Program-made: the position numbers and the translations under genes | DNA from: Lumbricus rubellus | Lineage: Eukaryota > Annelida > Clitellata > Crassiclitellata > Lumbricidae | Assembly (NCBI GenBank): GCA_945859605.1 | Contig: OX243821.1 | Location: 35,754,538-35,818,537, forward strand | Reading direction: 5' to 3' | Length of the DNA: 64,000 nt | Part shown: positions 30,810 through 40,900 of the stretch, in pieces | How the letters are laid out: each line of letters begins with the position of its first letter | How positions within the stretch are numbered: position 1 is the first letter of the stretch | The notes under the pieces: generated by a model | Seen by the model: the letters and a program-made list of their open reading frames with translations, nothing else | Told to the model about the DNA's origin: nothing | Database searches by the model: none

Positions 30810-30962
30810 GGTTATTGTTACTGACGGCTCGGTAGAATGTAAACAGTATGGCGACCACAGATAGACGCAGAATAGAGCGGTCTGATCAATGCTCTATTCT
30901 GTGTACCTATCTGTGGCCGCCATAATGTTTACGTTCTACCGAGCCGTCAGTAACAATAACCC
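30810..30962. repeat. Large inverted repeat (about 70-bp arms)
   Basis: Arms 30810-30878 and 30891-30962 (GGTTATTGTTACTGACGGCT ... AGCCGTCAGTAACAATAACC) around a 12-bp loop, with a few mismatches. The right arm is the start of the MUL1 duplicated block and recurs once, without a left arm, at 47570-47625. Confidence 0.85.
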
Positions 30963-31261
30963 ATCGTAATCGTAGCCTTCAAATTTCTAAAGCGCCTCTT
31001 GAAAGCCAAGCGCAGGGCACCAGCTTATTCATGAGCACTGTGTCTAGTCAAAGGGGTCAGAATTTGAACCTGTGTGTTCTTGACATCTCAATTGACAGAC
31101 CAAGATATTAACCAGCACACTATAATGTCATACGCAGAGCGATCTTACAAAGATAATAATTCTGAAGTTCAGAGCAAAACGAAATAAGAGACACGTAGCA
31201 GAAAATGTATTTATAAAGCGCCTTTTAAAGATTCTGCAAAGGCAGACATGGGAAAAATCTC

Positions 31262-31470
31262 TTGGACAGGGCTGTTTTTAACGAAGTTTTAGAACTGCAC
31301 AACCCATTCTTTCTTTTCTCATCCTCCATGGTAAATAATTCCAAAACGGAGGAAAATTACCTTTGTAAACCAGTTTTAACTGCACAGAAGTGCTTCTGCA
31401 ACTGCACAAATCCATTTAGAACTGCAAATTTTGTGTACAACTGCACGCTAAAAACCTCTGCTATTGGATT
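31262..31470 (-). repeat. GTGCAGTT-rich interspersed element (unexpanded copy)
   Basis: Reverse complement of the body at 5900-6080; also in the second duplicate at 47927-48130. Ends about 90 bp before the MUL1 start codon. Confidence 0.75.
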
Positions 31471-31558
31471 TTAATATAGATATTTTGTGTTGATTATTTT
31501 GCGCAGTTGACTAACTTTCTGTCCTGCAGCCAACCTTTCCATTGTTCGACATTGAAAG

Positions 31559-34500
31559 ATGTTAGGATTTCAAACGTATTGGGAACCGATTGCGATCGGC
31601 GTTGATACGCTCGTTGTTTATCTGCTCTACAGAGCGTACAAGTCACGTGGAGTGGAAGCGGACCAACTTTATGTACGTCGATTAATTGAATTCATTCGAT
31701 TCTTAATCTAATCTTAATCTGATTTAGTCTGATCTTAATCTTAATCTAGTCTTAATCTGATCTTAATCTTAATCTAATCTAGTCTTAATCTGATCTTAAT
31801 CTTATCATTCTCTTTAACGGACGTTACTTTCTCTTCCACGGTCCGTGACCTGGGTGTCACCCTTGACTGTGAACTCAGTCTCACCCAGCATGTTAACCTT
31901 GTCGCTCGAAGCTGTTATTATCAGCTTCGTCAACTTCGAGTGATTGCTCGCTCTCTCTCTCATGATGCGCTAGTTGTGCTTGTTCACGCCTTTGTAACTA
32001 GTCGTATTGACCATTGCTGCTCAATCCTTGTTGGCCTTCCCCTTGGGGTTCTGGGACGGTTAGACCGGGTTCTACGCTTTGCTGCCCGACTCATCGGGCG
32101 AATTCCTAAATTTTCGCCTGTCTCTGCTTACATGCGTGATGTGCTGCATTGGCTGCCAATAGCCCAATGCATCAATTACCGCATTGCTGCCCTTGTTTCT
32201 CGCTGTATTCTTGGTTGTGCTCCATCTTATCTGCGCGTCCTCTGTCGTCCTGTCTCTGACATTGAAGCGCGTCGGGCCCTTCGCTCCGCTGTGAAGGGAC
32301 AACTGCTTGTTCCATGGGCTCGCTTAGCTACCAGACAGCGCCGAGCCTTCTCGGTTGTGGGACCATCAATCTGGAATGACCTCCCACCAAACCTCCATCT
32401 CCTTCACCTGTCTAGTCAATCTTTATTCCTCAAGTTCCTTAAATCTTTTTTCTTTGGTCGTGGCTGGGCTGGGAGCGCCTCTGAGTAGTTTCTTGAAGAG
32501 GCGCTATATAAATTCTAATAATGAATGAATGAATGAATGAATGAACATGACTTTTAGTTGTCCTGATCAGTGATCTGTCTTTTTACGACTGAATCTTTCC
32601 AGCAATTTAGGATTTTTGATTCCCATTTTCATTCGTGTCTTTGGCAATTTCGTTACTATTATTGCTTTTTTAATTTTTATCCCCACAGTTCATTATCAGC
32701 CATATCTAGTGGGACAGCTGACGTCATCAGGTCAAAGTTGAAGGTCAATTTATGGATTTTTAAAATTTACTGAATAAAAATATGATAGTGTGATGCACTA
32801 CAAATATTTTCAGCCCTGAGATGGTCCTGTATGGTGCCTCTTCAGCACCTAAAATAATTGATAATGGAGGTAATTTATTCGTAACCATCGCTGACGAATA
32901 GCTGGCGTCAGGAACTGACAATGGATTTCTTTTGTAGAACACCCCGACTTTCGAAGTCGGTCCGAGACTTCAGTCAGCGATCGAAGCGACTCCAGAGAAG
33001 TCGCTCGACTACGTCTGCGTCGAGGGAGTCACGGAATTCACTGGAGAACCGTTGAGAAGTCAATTCACGACGGAAGTCGGTGTCGTGCAACGTCATCTGC
33101 TCGTCGAACATAAGTCGAAACGAACGCAGGGAACGTGGTGAGAAGTCTCGCTTCACTGGCGCTATATAAATTGCTATTAAATTTTTGTTTGTTTGTATGT
33201 GCACTTGTTATAGCGCCCCTTCAAAATAATCACATTAATTTAGAATTGCTGATGTTATCTGGAAGTGGCACCATATGAATTTCGATTGAAATTAAAATTA
33301 GTTACGTATTTGCTTATATTTGTATGTGCACTTGTTATTTCAAGCTCTCTCTACTCAGAGGCGCTCCTGACTACAACGCGGACATTGCGTCAGAATTTCA
33401 TGCCGAAGCGCTGAGCAATTGCGAGTGAAGGACTTGCCCAATGTCCTTACGCGGCGACTTGAGATGGATTCGAACCTGCGACCCTTCGGTTACAAGGCAA
33501 TGAGCATGCCCACTACATCACCGCGCCCCACAATACCATAGTTGTAAAAAAACTTTTTTCCCGTTTACGTCGTTTTTTTCGTTTTTTTTTCCATCGTTTT
33601 TTATGGTTTTTTAAAATTTTCTTATGTAACTATAATTATTTATTTGCTTTCTATAATTATTTTCCCTAATTTAATTTTTGTCTGATATTCCATAAGTTTT
33701 CATCGTACTCTCAAAGATACAGCTAACAATAGTGTCATTATGTAATTGTTTAAGTCATCATTTAAGAAGTACATATTTGCAGATTAAGATAAACTTGCAC
33801 AACGAAGTTTTTTGAGCTTAAAATGAAGTTTCACATGTAACAAAGGCAAATTATTTTCCGTTTCCGTTTTTTATCTTTTTTTGTCGTTTTTTAATATTTT
33901 GAAAAAACGTGGTTTTTTACGGTTTTTATTTTATTTTCATCGTTTTTTACATCTATGCACAATACGTACCATTCCCCCTCCAGATAAATTAAACGTGTAG
34001 CAATTTAACCCCCCTGGAAAATATTCGGCAGGTTCTGGCGACATGTGTATGGTCAGTCAGAATTGGGAAATTTGAGAGAAAGACTGAAAAAGGGATCAGT
34101 TTTTACAGTAGTGAAAAGGATAATTTTGACCGAATGACTAAAAAAATGGTAATGAAATTTTAAAAATGTGACAAGTGAGAGGATGACGTCGGTTGCTTTT
34201 TCTCGCCACCCCCCCCCCCAAAAAAAAGAAACCGAATTTCCCCACCCACCCCGAAGCAGGGGGACTAAGCCCTTTTTATATGCACAGTATGGATTCGATC
34301 TTCTCCTCTGATGATGATAAAAATAATCACTGTGTAGTGTGCACTGTGACGTTGAAATTCAAATTCTTCATTTTAGACACCTTTTAAATGTTTTCGATGC
34401 ATAATATAAAAGCATGGAACGCAGAAGTCTGACTATTCTGGAAGTGTTGACAAAGTCCTTCACTCAAGATTAATAACACGTTATAAATACGGAATAATAA

Positions 34501-36489
34501 TATTCCTTACCTTAGAACCTTAGTCCTTCCCGTGCAGCTCTGCACATCGGGCAACGCAGCTTCTCCACTCCACTCTGTCCATCGCCACCTCGACAGCATC
34601 GTTCCATGTCATCTCAAGATCTTGTAAATCCTCTCGTATAGTCCCCATCCAGTTCTTCCTTGGCCTCCCTCTGCCACGTCTTCCCTCCGGTGTCCAGATT
34701 GTTGCTTGTTTTGCTCTCCTCTCTTGCTCCATTCTTGTTACATGCCCCATCCACTTTAGTCGCTTCTTTCTGATGATAATCTCCATTTTTTCCTGTCCAG
34801 TTCTTTCTCTGATGCTTTTATTTGTTATCTTGTCTCTCCATGAGATGTGCAGAATTCGTCTCAGCCATTTATGATGTGCTGCCTCCAATCGCTTTCCATT
34901 TGCCACCGTCATTGGCCACGTCTCAGCTCCATACAGAAGTGTGCTCAACACAATAGCTTCATATAACCGGATCTTGACCTTCAAGCTACATCCATTGCTT
35001 TTCCATATCTTCTCTAGTTTTCCAAAAGCCGCATTTGCCTTTCCAATACGAATCTTTATTTCTTTATCGCAATAATATTCAATATAATTTAATTCATTCG
35101 GAAATTTATTATAGCGCTTCTTCAGAAGAATACTACTCAGAGGCGCTCCCGTCTCCTGGGTGCTTATAATGAACAGTTTTAAGTTTTTGTAAGGAAGGAT
35201 TCTGGTAGAGTCGCAGCGTGTAGGCGTATTTATACTTTAGACCTCAATAATAATGTATTTCTGTATTCGCCTAATTCTTTTTGTGTTTGTCGTTGTCAAG
35301 GTCTTTATGCAGCGACTTGAGGTGGATTCGAACCTGCCACCGTCCGGCTGCATGGCAGCGAACATACCTACTACACTGCGCCCCGCAATACATATCATTC
35401 TCCCTCCAGATAAATTAAACGTGCAGCAATTTCACACCCCCTGGGAAATATTCGGGAGGTTCTGGCGACATGTGTATGGTGAAAAATTGGTAAATTTTGT
35501 AGAAAGACTGAAAAAATGGATCAGTTTTTAAAGTAGTGAAAAGGAAAATTTGACCAAATGACTATAAAGTTGGTACTTGGTAGTCAAAAAATAAAAAAGT
35601 GACAAGTGAGAGGGTGACGTCGGTTGCTTTTTCTCGCCCCCCCCTCGACAATAGAAACCGAATTCCCCACCCACCCCGGTGCAGGGGGACTAAACGCTGT
35701 TATATGCATAGTATTGGTTCTATCTTTTCCTCTGATGATGATAAAAATAATTACTGTGTACTGTGACATTGAAATTCAAATCCTTCACTTTAGAAATTTA
35801 GAGACCTTTTAAACGTTTTTGATGGATAATATAAAAGCATGGAACATAGAAGCAATGTCTAAATTTTCTGGATCAGATGTGAAAGTCATTCATTCAAGAT
35901 TAATGGCGTTTAATAAAATAAATACAGAATAATAAATAATATTTAATATATGTATATTTCATTCTTTCGGAAATTTATATAGCGCATCTTAGAGAAGAAA
36001 ACTACTCAGAGGCGCTCCCGACTCCAGCGCGCCCAAAAAGAACAGTTTCAAGTTTTGTAAAGAATGATTCTGGTAGAGTCGCAGGGTGCAGACACATTAA
36101 TACTTTAGACAATAATAATAATGTGCTCCTGCATTCGCATAATTCTATGTGTTTGTTGTTGCCAAGGCACTCTTGTAGCAGCATGGCTGCATTATGGCTC
36201 CATAGAATTTGTCATTAATCATCATTATCATTATTTTTTTTGCCCCAAGGTATTTAGGATCTCTCAGGGACTTATCTCTTAACTACTGTTATAAAACCAG
36301 TTATTATTATTATTTTATTTTTATTTATTTGTTTATTTATTATTATTATTATTATTATTATAAAATTATCCGAAGTAGTTCAATTCACAAAGGTATACAA
36401 GACAACGAATAGTGAATATAAAGACTATGGAATCAGTTGTAGTCAATCTGATAGCTGTGGCTGCTTCTCGAATGTGCCCCTGCAAGCAA

Positions 36490-36528
<39 letters not shown>

Positions 36529-37344
36529 CGTTAGGAGTTATTTTACATTGAGTCCTGTAAGACATTTCTGCATTGAGTCCTGACAGATTTCTTTCGTGTT
36601 TTCAGGACCGACTTCCGACGAATCGTCCACAACGCTTTCAACTATCGACCGTTCTCTATCGCGAACGCAGACCGCGACCTTGTCGACAGCAAGCACAAGG
36701 TCGAGGTCACCGAGATCCTCGCAGCAGAATACCTCGACGAATATCTCCCGATCGTTCACGACCAATACAACCCGACGAAGAACGGTCTTCTCTCGCGCAG
36801 CATGGACCTCATCTTCGGAGAGGTCACGAAAGGTTACCAGGACACGGAGAAACTTCTCGGAATCGGCGTTCCCATCCTCGGCGTCGGAAAAGTGACTTTT
36901 GACGGACGTCGGATGATACTCCAGCCTCCGAGCGACAATCGAAGATACATTGTTACGACTCTCAGCAAACCGGATGTGGTTAGATCGCTTCGGTCGAGCG
37001 CAAGGACGATTAAAATCCTTCTCTGGATCTTTGTTGTGGTTGGGACTGGCGTTGCCGCGTATTCGCTGTATAAGTTTGTTGTGAGGAGGATGAGGGAGAT
37101 GGAATCGAGAAGAATGATGGATGAGATACGGAGGATGAGAGCGAGTGATGCGGGGAACGATGATGGAGATGATGAGGAGAGGAGCAGGTGTGTTGTTTGT
37201 TTGAACAACGCGAGAGATGTTGTTATTCTCAACTGCGGACATGTTTGTCTTTGTGGTGATTGTGCTGAGGCGATTCCTGATCCGAAGCATTGTCCGGTGT
37301 GTAGGGCAAGGGTGGTGCGCTTTGTCCCTGTCTACATTTCATAG
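31559..37344 (+). CDS. MUL1: MUL1-type mitochondrial E3 ubiquitin ligase, copy 1
   Basis: MUL1 (MAPL/MULAN) sits in the mitochondrial outer membrane and attaches ubiquitin or SUMO to proteins that control fission, mitophagy and signalling. Exons 31559-31672, 32938-33137 and 36606-37344; donors GTACGT and GTGAGA, acceptors TAG and CAG, phases 0 and 2; 350 residues (human 352). Layout: a first hydrophobic helix in residues 8-25; a BAM/GIDE intermembrane domain (EATPEKSLDYVCVEGV, VQRHLLVEHK, IFGEVTKGYQD, GVPILGVGKV); a second helix (ILLWIFVVVGTGVAAYSLY); and a C-terminal C3HC4 RING (CVVCL ... NCGHVCLCGDC ... HCPVCRARV) ending FVPVYIS. All RING ligands are present. Exon 3 is far from exon 2 because intron 2 holds SINE, RTE and duplicated blocks. 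Differs from copy 2 at about nine residues. Confidence 0.96.
31680..31815 (+). repeat. (ATCTTA)n simple repeat in MUL1 intron 1
   Basis: TCTTAATCTGATCTTAATCT words, present in both copies in different lengths. Confidence 0.8.
31816..32545 (+). mobile_element. L2-like LINE 3' part, inserted in MUL1 copy 1 only
   Basis: An open frame through 32488 encodes TVRDLGVTLDCELSLTQHV, HAFVTSRIDHCCSILVGLP, LHWLPIAQCINYRIAALV, SVVGPSIWNDLPPN and ends GRGWAGSASE. The tail CGCCTCTGAGTAGTTTCTTG, GAGGCGCTATATAAATTC and (GAAT)n follows. Copy 2 has the uninterrupted site near 48515, so it arrived after the duplication or was lost from copy 2. Confidence 0.9.
33185..33535 (-). mobile_element. tRNA-derived SINEs (tail fragment plus full copy) in MUL1 copy 1 intron 2
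   Basis: Tail GTGCACTTGTTATAGCGCCC at 33200-33225. A second copy at 33318-33535 has ACTCAGAGGCGCTCC, GGACTTGCCCAATGTCC, GATTCGAACCTGCGACC and CCGCGCCCCAC. Absent from copy 2. Confidence 0.85.
33960..34505 (+). repeat. Internal duplication in MUL1 copy 1 intron 2, block A
   Basis: CTCCAGATAAATTAAACGTG ... TGTGACAAGTGAGAGG ... module 16 is repeated at 35385-35940 (block B). The second MUL1 copy has only one such block (49285-49680). Confidence 0.8.
34377..34411 (+). promoter_or_regulatory. PSE/TATA module 16
   Basis: TTAGACACCTTTTAAATG (ACACC at 34377) and TATAAAA at 34405 (28 bp). AAAGTCCTTCACTCAAG lies 47 bp past TATA. Confidence 0.6.
34510..35095 (-). mobile_element. RTE-like LINE, C-terminal fragment
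   Basis: The minus frame 34984-34520 encodes YEAIVLSTLLYGAETWPMT, HHKWLRRILHISWRDKITN, RLKWMGHVTRM and RRGRGRPRKNWMGTIRED, the end of an RTE/CFDP2-type polyprotein. The upstream codons to about 35060 are frameshifted. Confidence 0.85.
35100..35395 (-). repeat. L2 tail and SINE head remnants
   Basis: TTATAGCGCTTCTTCAGAAG and ACTCAGAGGCGCTCCCG at 35108-35155. A worn minus SINE head (GGATTCGAACCTGCCACCGT, ACTGCGCCCCGC) lies at 35310-35393. Confidence 0.7.
35385..35940 (+). repeat. Internal duplication in MUL1 copy 1 intron 2, block B
   Basis: Second occurrence of the block at 33960-34505, closer to the copy 2 version. Confidence 0.8.
35802..35836 (+). promoter_or_regulatory. PSE/TATA module 17
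   Basis: AGACCTTTTAAACG at 35802 and TATAAAA at 35830 (28 bp). GAAAGTCATTCATTCAAG follows about 52 bp past TATA. Confidence 0.55.
35960..36200 (-). repeat. L2-like tail with SINE-like end
   Basis: TATATAGCGCATCTTAGAG, ACTCAGAGGCGCTCCCGAC, and a short C-terminal stub ending VGSASE in minus sense. Homologous to 49690-49935 in the second copy. Confidence 0.7.
36295..36535 (+). repeat. (ATT)n tracts before MUL1 exon 3
   Basis: Two ATTATTATT runs at about 36300-36365 and 36488-36530. Confidence 0.8.
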
Positions 37345-37945
37345 CAACCCACATTTGTACTCTGACTACACGTGTAAAGATGAATTACAATCAATTGTTT
37401 TAGCCGGTGTTGGATATATGGAGGGCTTCCGAGTAGTAACCTTAGAGTTATGGCAGCCGTGGAGTTGGGGTGTGTAAAGATGGTTATCATTTTCAACTCT
37501 CAATGTTTAGGTTTTGGGTTAATTTTTTATCATCAAGTTCATCCGGTACTTTGTGATATTTTTTTAATTGAAAGAAGTTAAATTGAAACCAGTATTACTA
37601 TAAAATTTGAATCATTGTTACTAGTTTAATAATTTTTATTTTAAAATTGCTATTTAAATTTTATTAGTATTTAATTTTTTTTATTGAGACCTGGACCAAT
37701 ATATTATAGGGTAAATAATTGTTAAATTGTATTTAATACTGAAATTACTGTTTAGTTTTTACTAATATTGAAAAACTGATAATTTGAGACATGCACCAGT
37801 AATTATTGAAATCACCTCACGGTGATTGGATAATGGAACGGTGAGGGAGAGGATTGGCCACCGCCCTCATATGCCGAGGCCCTGAAAATGAAGTCGCTAG
37901 CACTTCATCCCCATTGGCTATTAATCTAAATAATAATAATTATTA
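37345..37945 (+). other. MUL1 copy 1 downstream flank
   Basis: Aligns with 51115-51745. Relative to copy 2 it lacks about 30 bp between two TGTTTTA words near 37400. AT-rich, then a GC-richer block (CTCACGGTGATTGGATAATG). Confidence 0.7.
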
Positions 37946-37949
37946 TTGT

Positions 37950-38345
37950 GGATTCACCTGGTGCCGTCAGCTTCTGGAGCTCTGGCGAAAGCCCTGGTGT
38001 ATTCTCTCCAGTTGATCCTCTCCCTAGTCGCCTCTCTTAGTTCCTCCAGTCTCATGCCAGACTTTTCCTGTACCTCATCCAACCATTTCTTCCTTGGTCT
38101 TCCGCATCTTCTCCTTCCCTCACCGCATGCCGTCATCAGCTCCTTTTCCAGACCGTTAGATCTCATCACATGGCCAAAGTAGCTCAATTTCCTCCAAGTT
38201 GCTGTTTGCTGCAGTGTCTCCTCCCTCTCTATTCCGAGCTCCTCGCGCACCGATTCGTTAGTTCTCTTCTCCGTCCATGAAATTCTTAGCATCTTTCTCC
38301 AAATCCACATCTCACACGCGTTGATTTTCTTTTCCATATCCCGTG
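37950..38345 (-). mobile_element. RTE-like LINE, C-terminal fragment
   Basis: The minus frame 38337-37954 encodes ACEMWIWRKMLRISWTEKRT, WRKLSYFGHVMRSNGLEKEL and RRRCGRPRKKWLDEVQEKSG. Inserted at TTATTGTGGATTC within the duplicated flank; the other copies lack it. Confidence 0.88.
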
Positions 38346-38521
38346 TCTTATTGTGGATTCCATTTAATAAGCGATTCCGTTTGAAAATGAAGCAACAATC
38401 TACGACGTCGTCAGTGAATTCTCAAAAAGTCCCTACACGTTAAGTCGTTAACCGTTTTAATGAAGAAGATGGTAGAAACGCCTTGTTAATTTGATGGTCG
38501 GATTATTGAATTGTCCAAAGT

Positions 38522-38556
38522 TTATATAACATTGCTTGTCTCCAATTTAAAGGTGT
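38522..38556 (-). promoter_or_regulatory. PSE/TATA module 19 (trio 1)
   Basis: Minus-strand ACACCTTTAAATTGGAGAC from 38556 and TATATAA from 38528 (28 bp). Confidence 0.6.
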
Positions 38557-38594
38557 CTTAATGCGCATGCCTCACGTTATATTATGTTTACAAT

Positions 38595-39820
38595 GCAACT
38601 GAGCAATGGCTCCTGAGCAGGCCGGTTTCAGACCCAATCGAGGCACTCGCAATCAGATTACGAACCTCCGGATCATCATAGAAAAGGCAAATGAGAGAAA
38701 TCAGAATCTCTACTTTTGCTTCATAGATTTTACGAAAGCGTTCGACATGGTGCAACACGGTCAGCTGTGGTTGTCCATGCTGGACATGGGGTTTCCCCCA
38801 CAACTTGTCCAACTATTGATGAACCTATACAAACAGCAGCGAGCAGCTGTTAGGACAGATAATATCACCTCTAACTGGTTTCGCGTTAAGAAAGGCGTTC
38901 GGCAAGGTTGTAACATCTCGCCTTGCCTATTTAACATCCTGGCGGAACAGGTAATGCGCAAGGCGCTTGACGGGTTCAGAGGGGGCTTCAGAATTGGAGG
39001 TAGGACCATCAGTAATCTTAGATACGCGGATGACATACTCTTGATCGCTACATCACCAGAGGAACTCCAGGAGCTCGTCAATCGTGTCGAATCCGCTGCC
39101 AAGGAGTACGGTTTAAAGATAAATGTTTCAAAGACGAAGGTTATGACCAATACCGATAGGATCCTCAGGATTTTTGTCGCGGACAGTGAACTCAAACAAG
39201 TGGATAACTTCACATATCTAGGCAGCAAAATCTCAAGCGATGCAAAGTGCTCAGTCGATATTAAGTCCAGGCTGGCCATGGGTATGGCGGTCATGGTGAA
39301 GCTTACGAAGGTCTGGAAAAACAAGTCCATTAGTACTCAAACCAAGCTTCGTTTGATGAAATCCTTGGTCTGGTCAGTTGCAACCTATGGTTGCGAATCA
39401 TGGGTGCTTAAAAAGGTGGAGGAAAAGCAGATACAGAGTTTCGAGAACAAATGTACCCGTAAGCTTTTGCGCATTTCTTGGACGCTCAAACTTACCACAG
39501 AGCAGGTTTATCGGCTTGCCGGAACTTCACCAGAGCTCTTGGGTTCCATTAAGGCTCGCAAACTCTCCTATTTCGGTCATACCATCAGGATTCCCCAGGA
39601 TTGCGTGGAAAAAGCCATTATGCTGGGTCACGTGGAAGGTTGTCGACGCAAGGGTAGACCGCGTATTAGCTGGATTGACAACATTCTTGCTTGGTCCCGT
39701 CTTTCCGGATCCAATCTTCTCGCCGCTGCACGCGATAGGAGGCAGTGGAGAGCTGTAGTCCATGCATGCGACCAACCGTCGCGCAGCGACGTCGGTGATT
39801 GACATGACATGACAATGCAA
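38595..39820 (+). mobile_element. RTE-like LINE, 5'-truncated, intact reverse-transcriptase C-terminal half
   Basis: A 398-codon open frame (38606-39802): EQAGFRPNRGTRNQI, FCFIDFTKAFDMVQH (RT block A), VRQGCNISPCLFNILAEQ, SNLRYADDILLIA (catalytic YADD), YLGSKISSDAKCSVDI, ATYGCESWVLKK, KLLRISWTLKLTTEQ and GRPRISWIDNI. Ends in a (TGACA)n tail. ACAATGCAACT flanks both sides (38590-38600 and about 39814-39824), a target-site duplication; the empty site is seen at 43224-43240 and 52501-52515. Closely similar to the copy at 54001-56056. Confidence 0.93.
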
Positions 39821-39842
39821 CTAGGACCTTTGCATTCCTTGG

Positions 39843-39877
39843 ATATATAGCATCCTGTGAAAACGTTTAAAAGGTGT
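39843..39877 (-). promoter_or_regulatory. PSE/TATA module 20 (trio 1)
   Basis: Minus-strand TTAGACACCTTTTAAACG (ACACC from 39877) and TATATAT from 39849 (28 bp). Confidence 0.6.
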
Positions 39878-39934
39878 CTAAGCAAAGGATTTGAGATTAG
39901 ATTGAATATTAATTGGATGGATCCAGTTTTGACG

Positions 39935-39965
39935 AGGGCTAATTATGACAACAACATGTTGCCCT
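39935..39965 (-). ncRNA. Conserved hairpin element, copy 3
   Basis: In minus sense AGGGC pairs with GCCCT, and CAACA with TGTTG around TGT. Different inner pairs from copies 1 and 2, same fold. Confidence 0.45.
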
Positions 39966-39978
39966 TTATATCCCATTA

Positions 39979-40013
39979 CTATGTAGCATCGTTCAACTCC
40001 GATTTAAAGGTGT
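39979..40013 (-). promoter_or_regulatory. PSE/TATA module 21 (trio 1)
   Basis: Minus-strand ACACCTTTAAATCGGAG from 40013; TACATAG at the 28-bp position (39985), a weakened TATA. Confidence 0.45.
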
Positions 40014-40074
40014 CTTATTGAAGGTCCCAGCCATCTGGGACAAGAATGAAACTCATGAACGCTTTCATTCATTG

Positions 40075-40900
40075 AATTTATATAGCGCCTAGGGCCGTTT
40101 TAAGGAATTTTGGGGCCCTAGGCACAAACACTAATTCCAAACGCTATGAGTCTCATCTAGTTCCCATCCTCTGGGGGTAAATCAAGGTTTCTGGGGGACT
40201 GAGAATGAGTATTTGCCGGTCGAACTCTGAGATGAGTAGCGCCGAGTGGGGAGGAGAAAGGGGAGGGAATGTGCCCACCCCACCAGAAAATTTTGAATTT
40301 TTACATTGCAATGGCAGCATTTTAAGCTGCCATCTTAACAAAATTTCTCAACTATTGCAGTGCTGACCTGAATAGTCTAAGACTTCAATAAATGTTCTTA
40401 TACATTTATAATAATTTCTTTACCAGTTTCCACAATGTAATGGTAGCATTGTAAGCTGCGATTCTAACAAAATTATTATATTATTTCAGTGCTGACAAAA
40501 AGAGTGGGTGAAAATTTCAATTAGTATTTTACAATAATAATTTCTTTGCGTATCAAGTTCTGCAAATCAGTTCTGTTGCTTCTGGACCATTACAGTATAA
40601 TGTATAATTGCAGACAGCTGTAGGCCTATAGTCTATGTCCGACTTTCTTGCACTGAAATTAGCTTATTCCCGTTGCTCAAAAAGATCCTACATTGCTGAC
40701 CAGGACACAGTTATCAGAATAGTTACAAAATAATATTACACAGACCAAGGAAGAACTACCAAAATCGGAAAGCCGTGTAGTAGACTAATGATGCCATACC
40801 CAGGTATCACTAAGTGTTAGTTGTACCGGGTACAAAAATAGTCTTTGTACAAATATTAACAGTAAATTAATTAGGCTATACTCAATGTTGTAATATCATC
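40075..40900. mobile_element. hAT-like remnants
   Basis: GGGCCGTTTTAAGGAATTTT and GGGGCCCTAGGCAC near 40090-40130. From about 40185 the sequence resembles parts of the element at 46442-47508 (GGTTTCTGGGGG, GTAGCGCC, TACATTGCAATGGCAGC). No coding frame. Confidence 0.5.

Noticed and set aside
36573..36902. Arg/Ser-rich frames overlapping MUL1 exon 3 (and minus-strand partners)
   Set aside because: Shadow frames of a conserved coding exon; the MUL1 frame explains the conservation between the copies.
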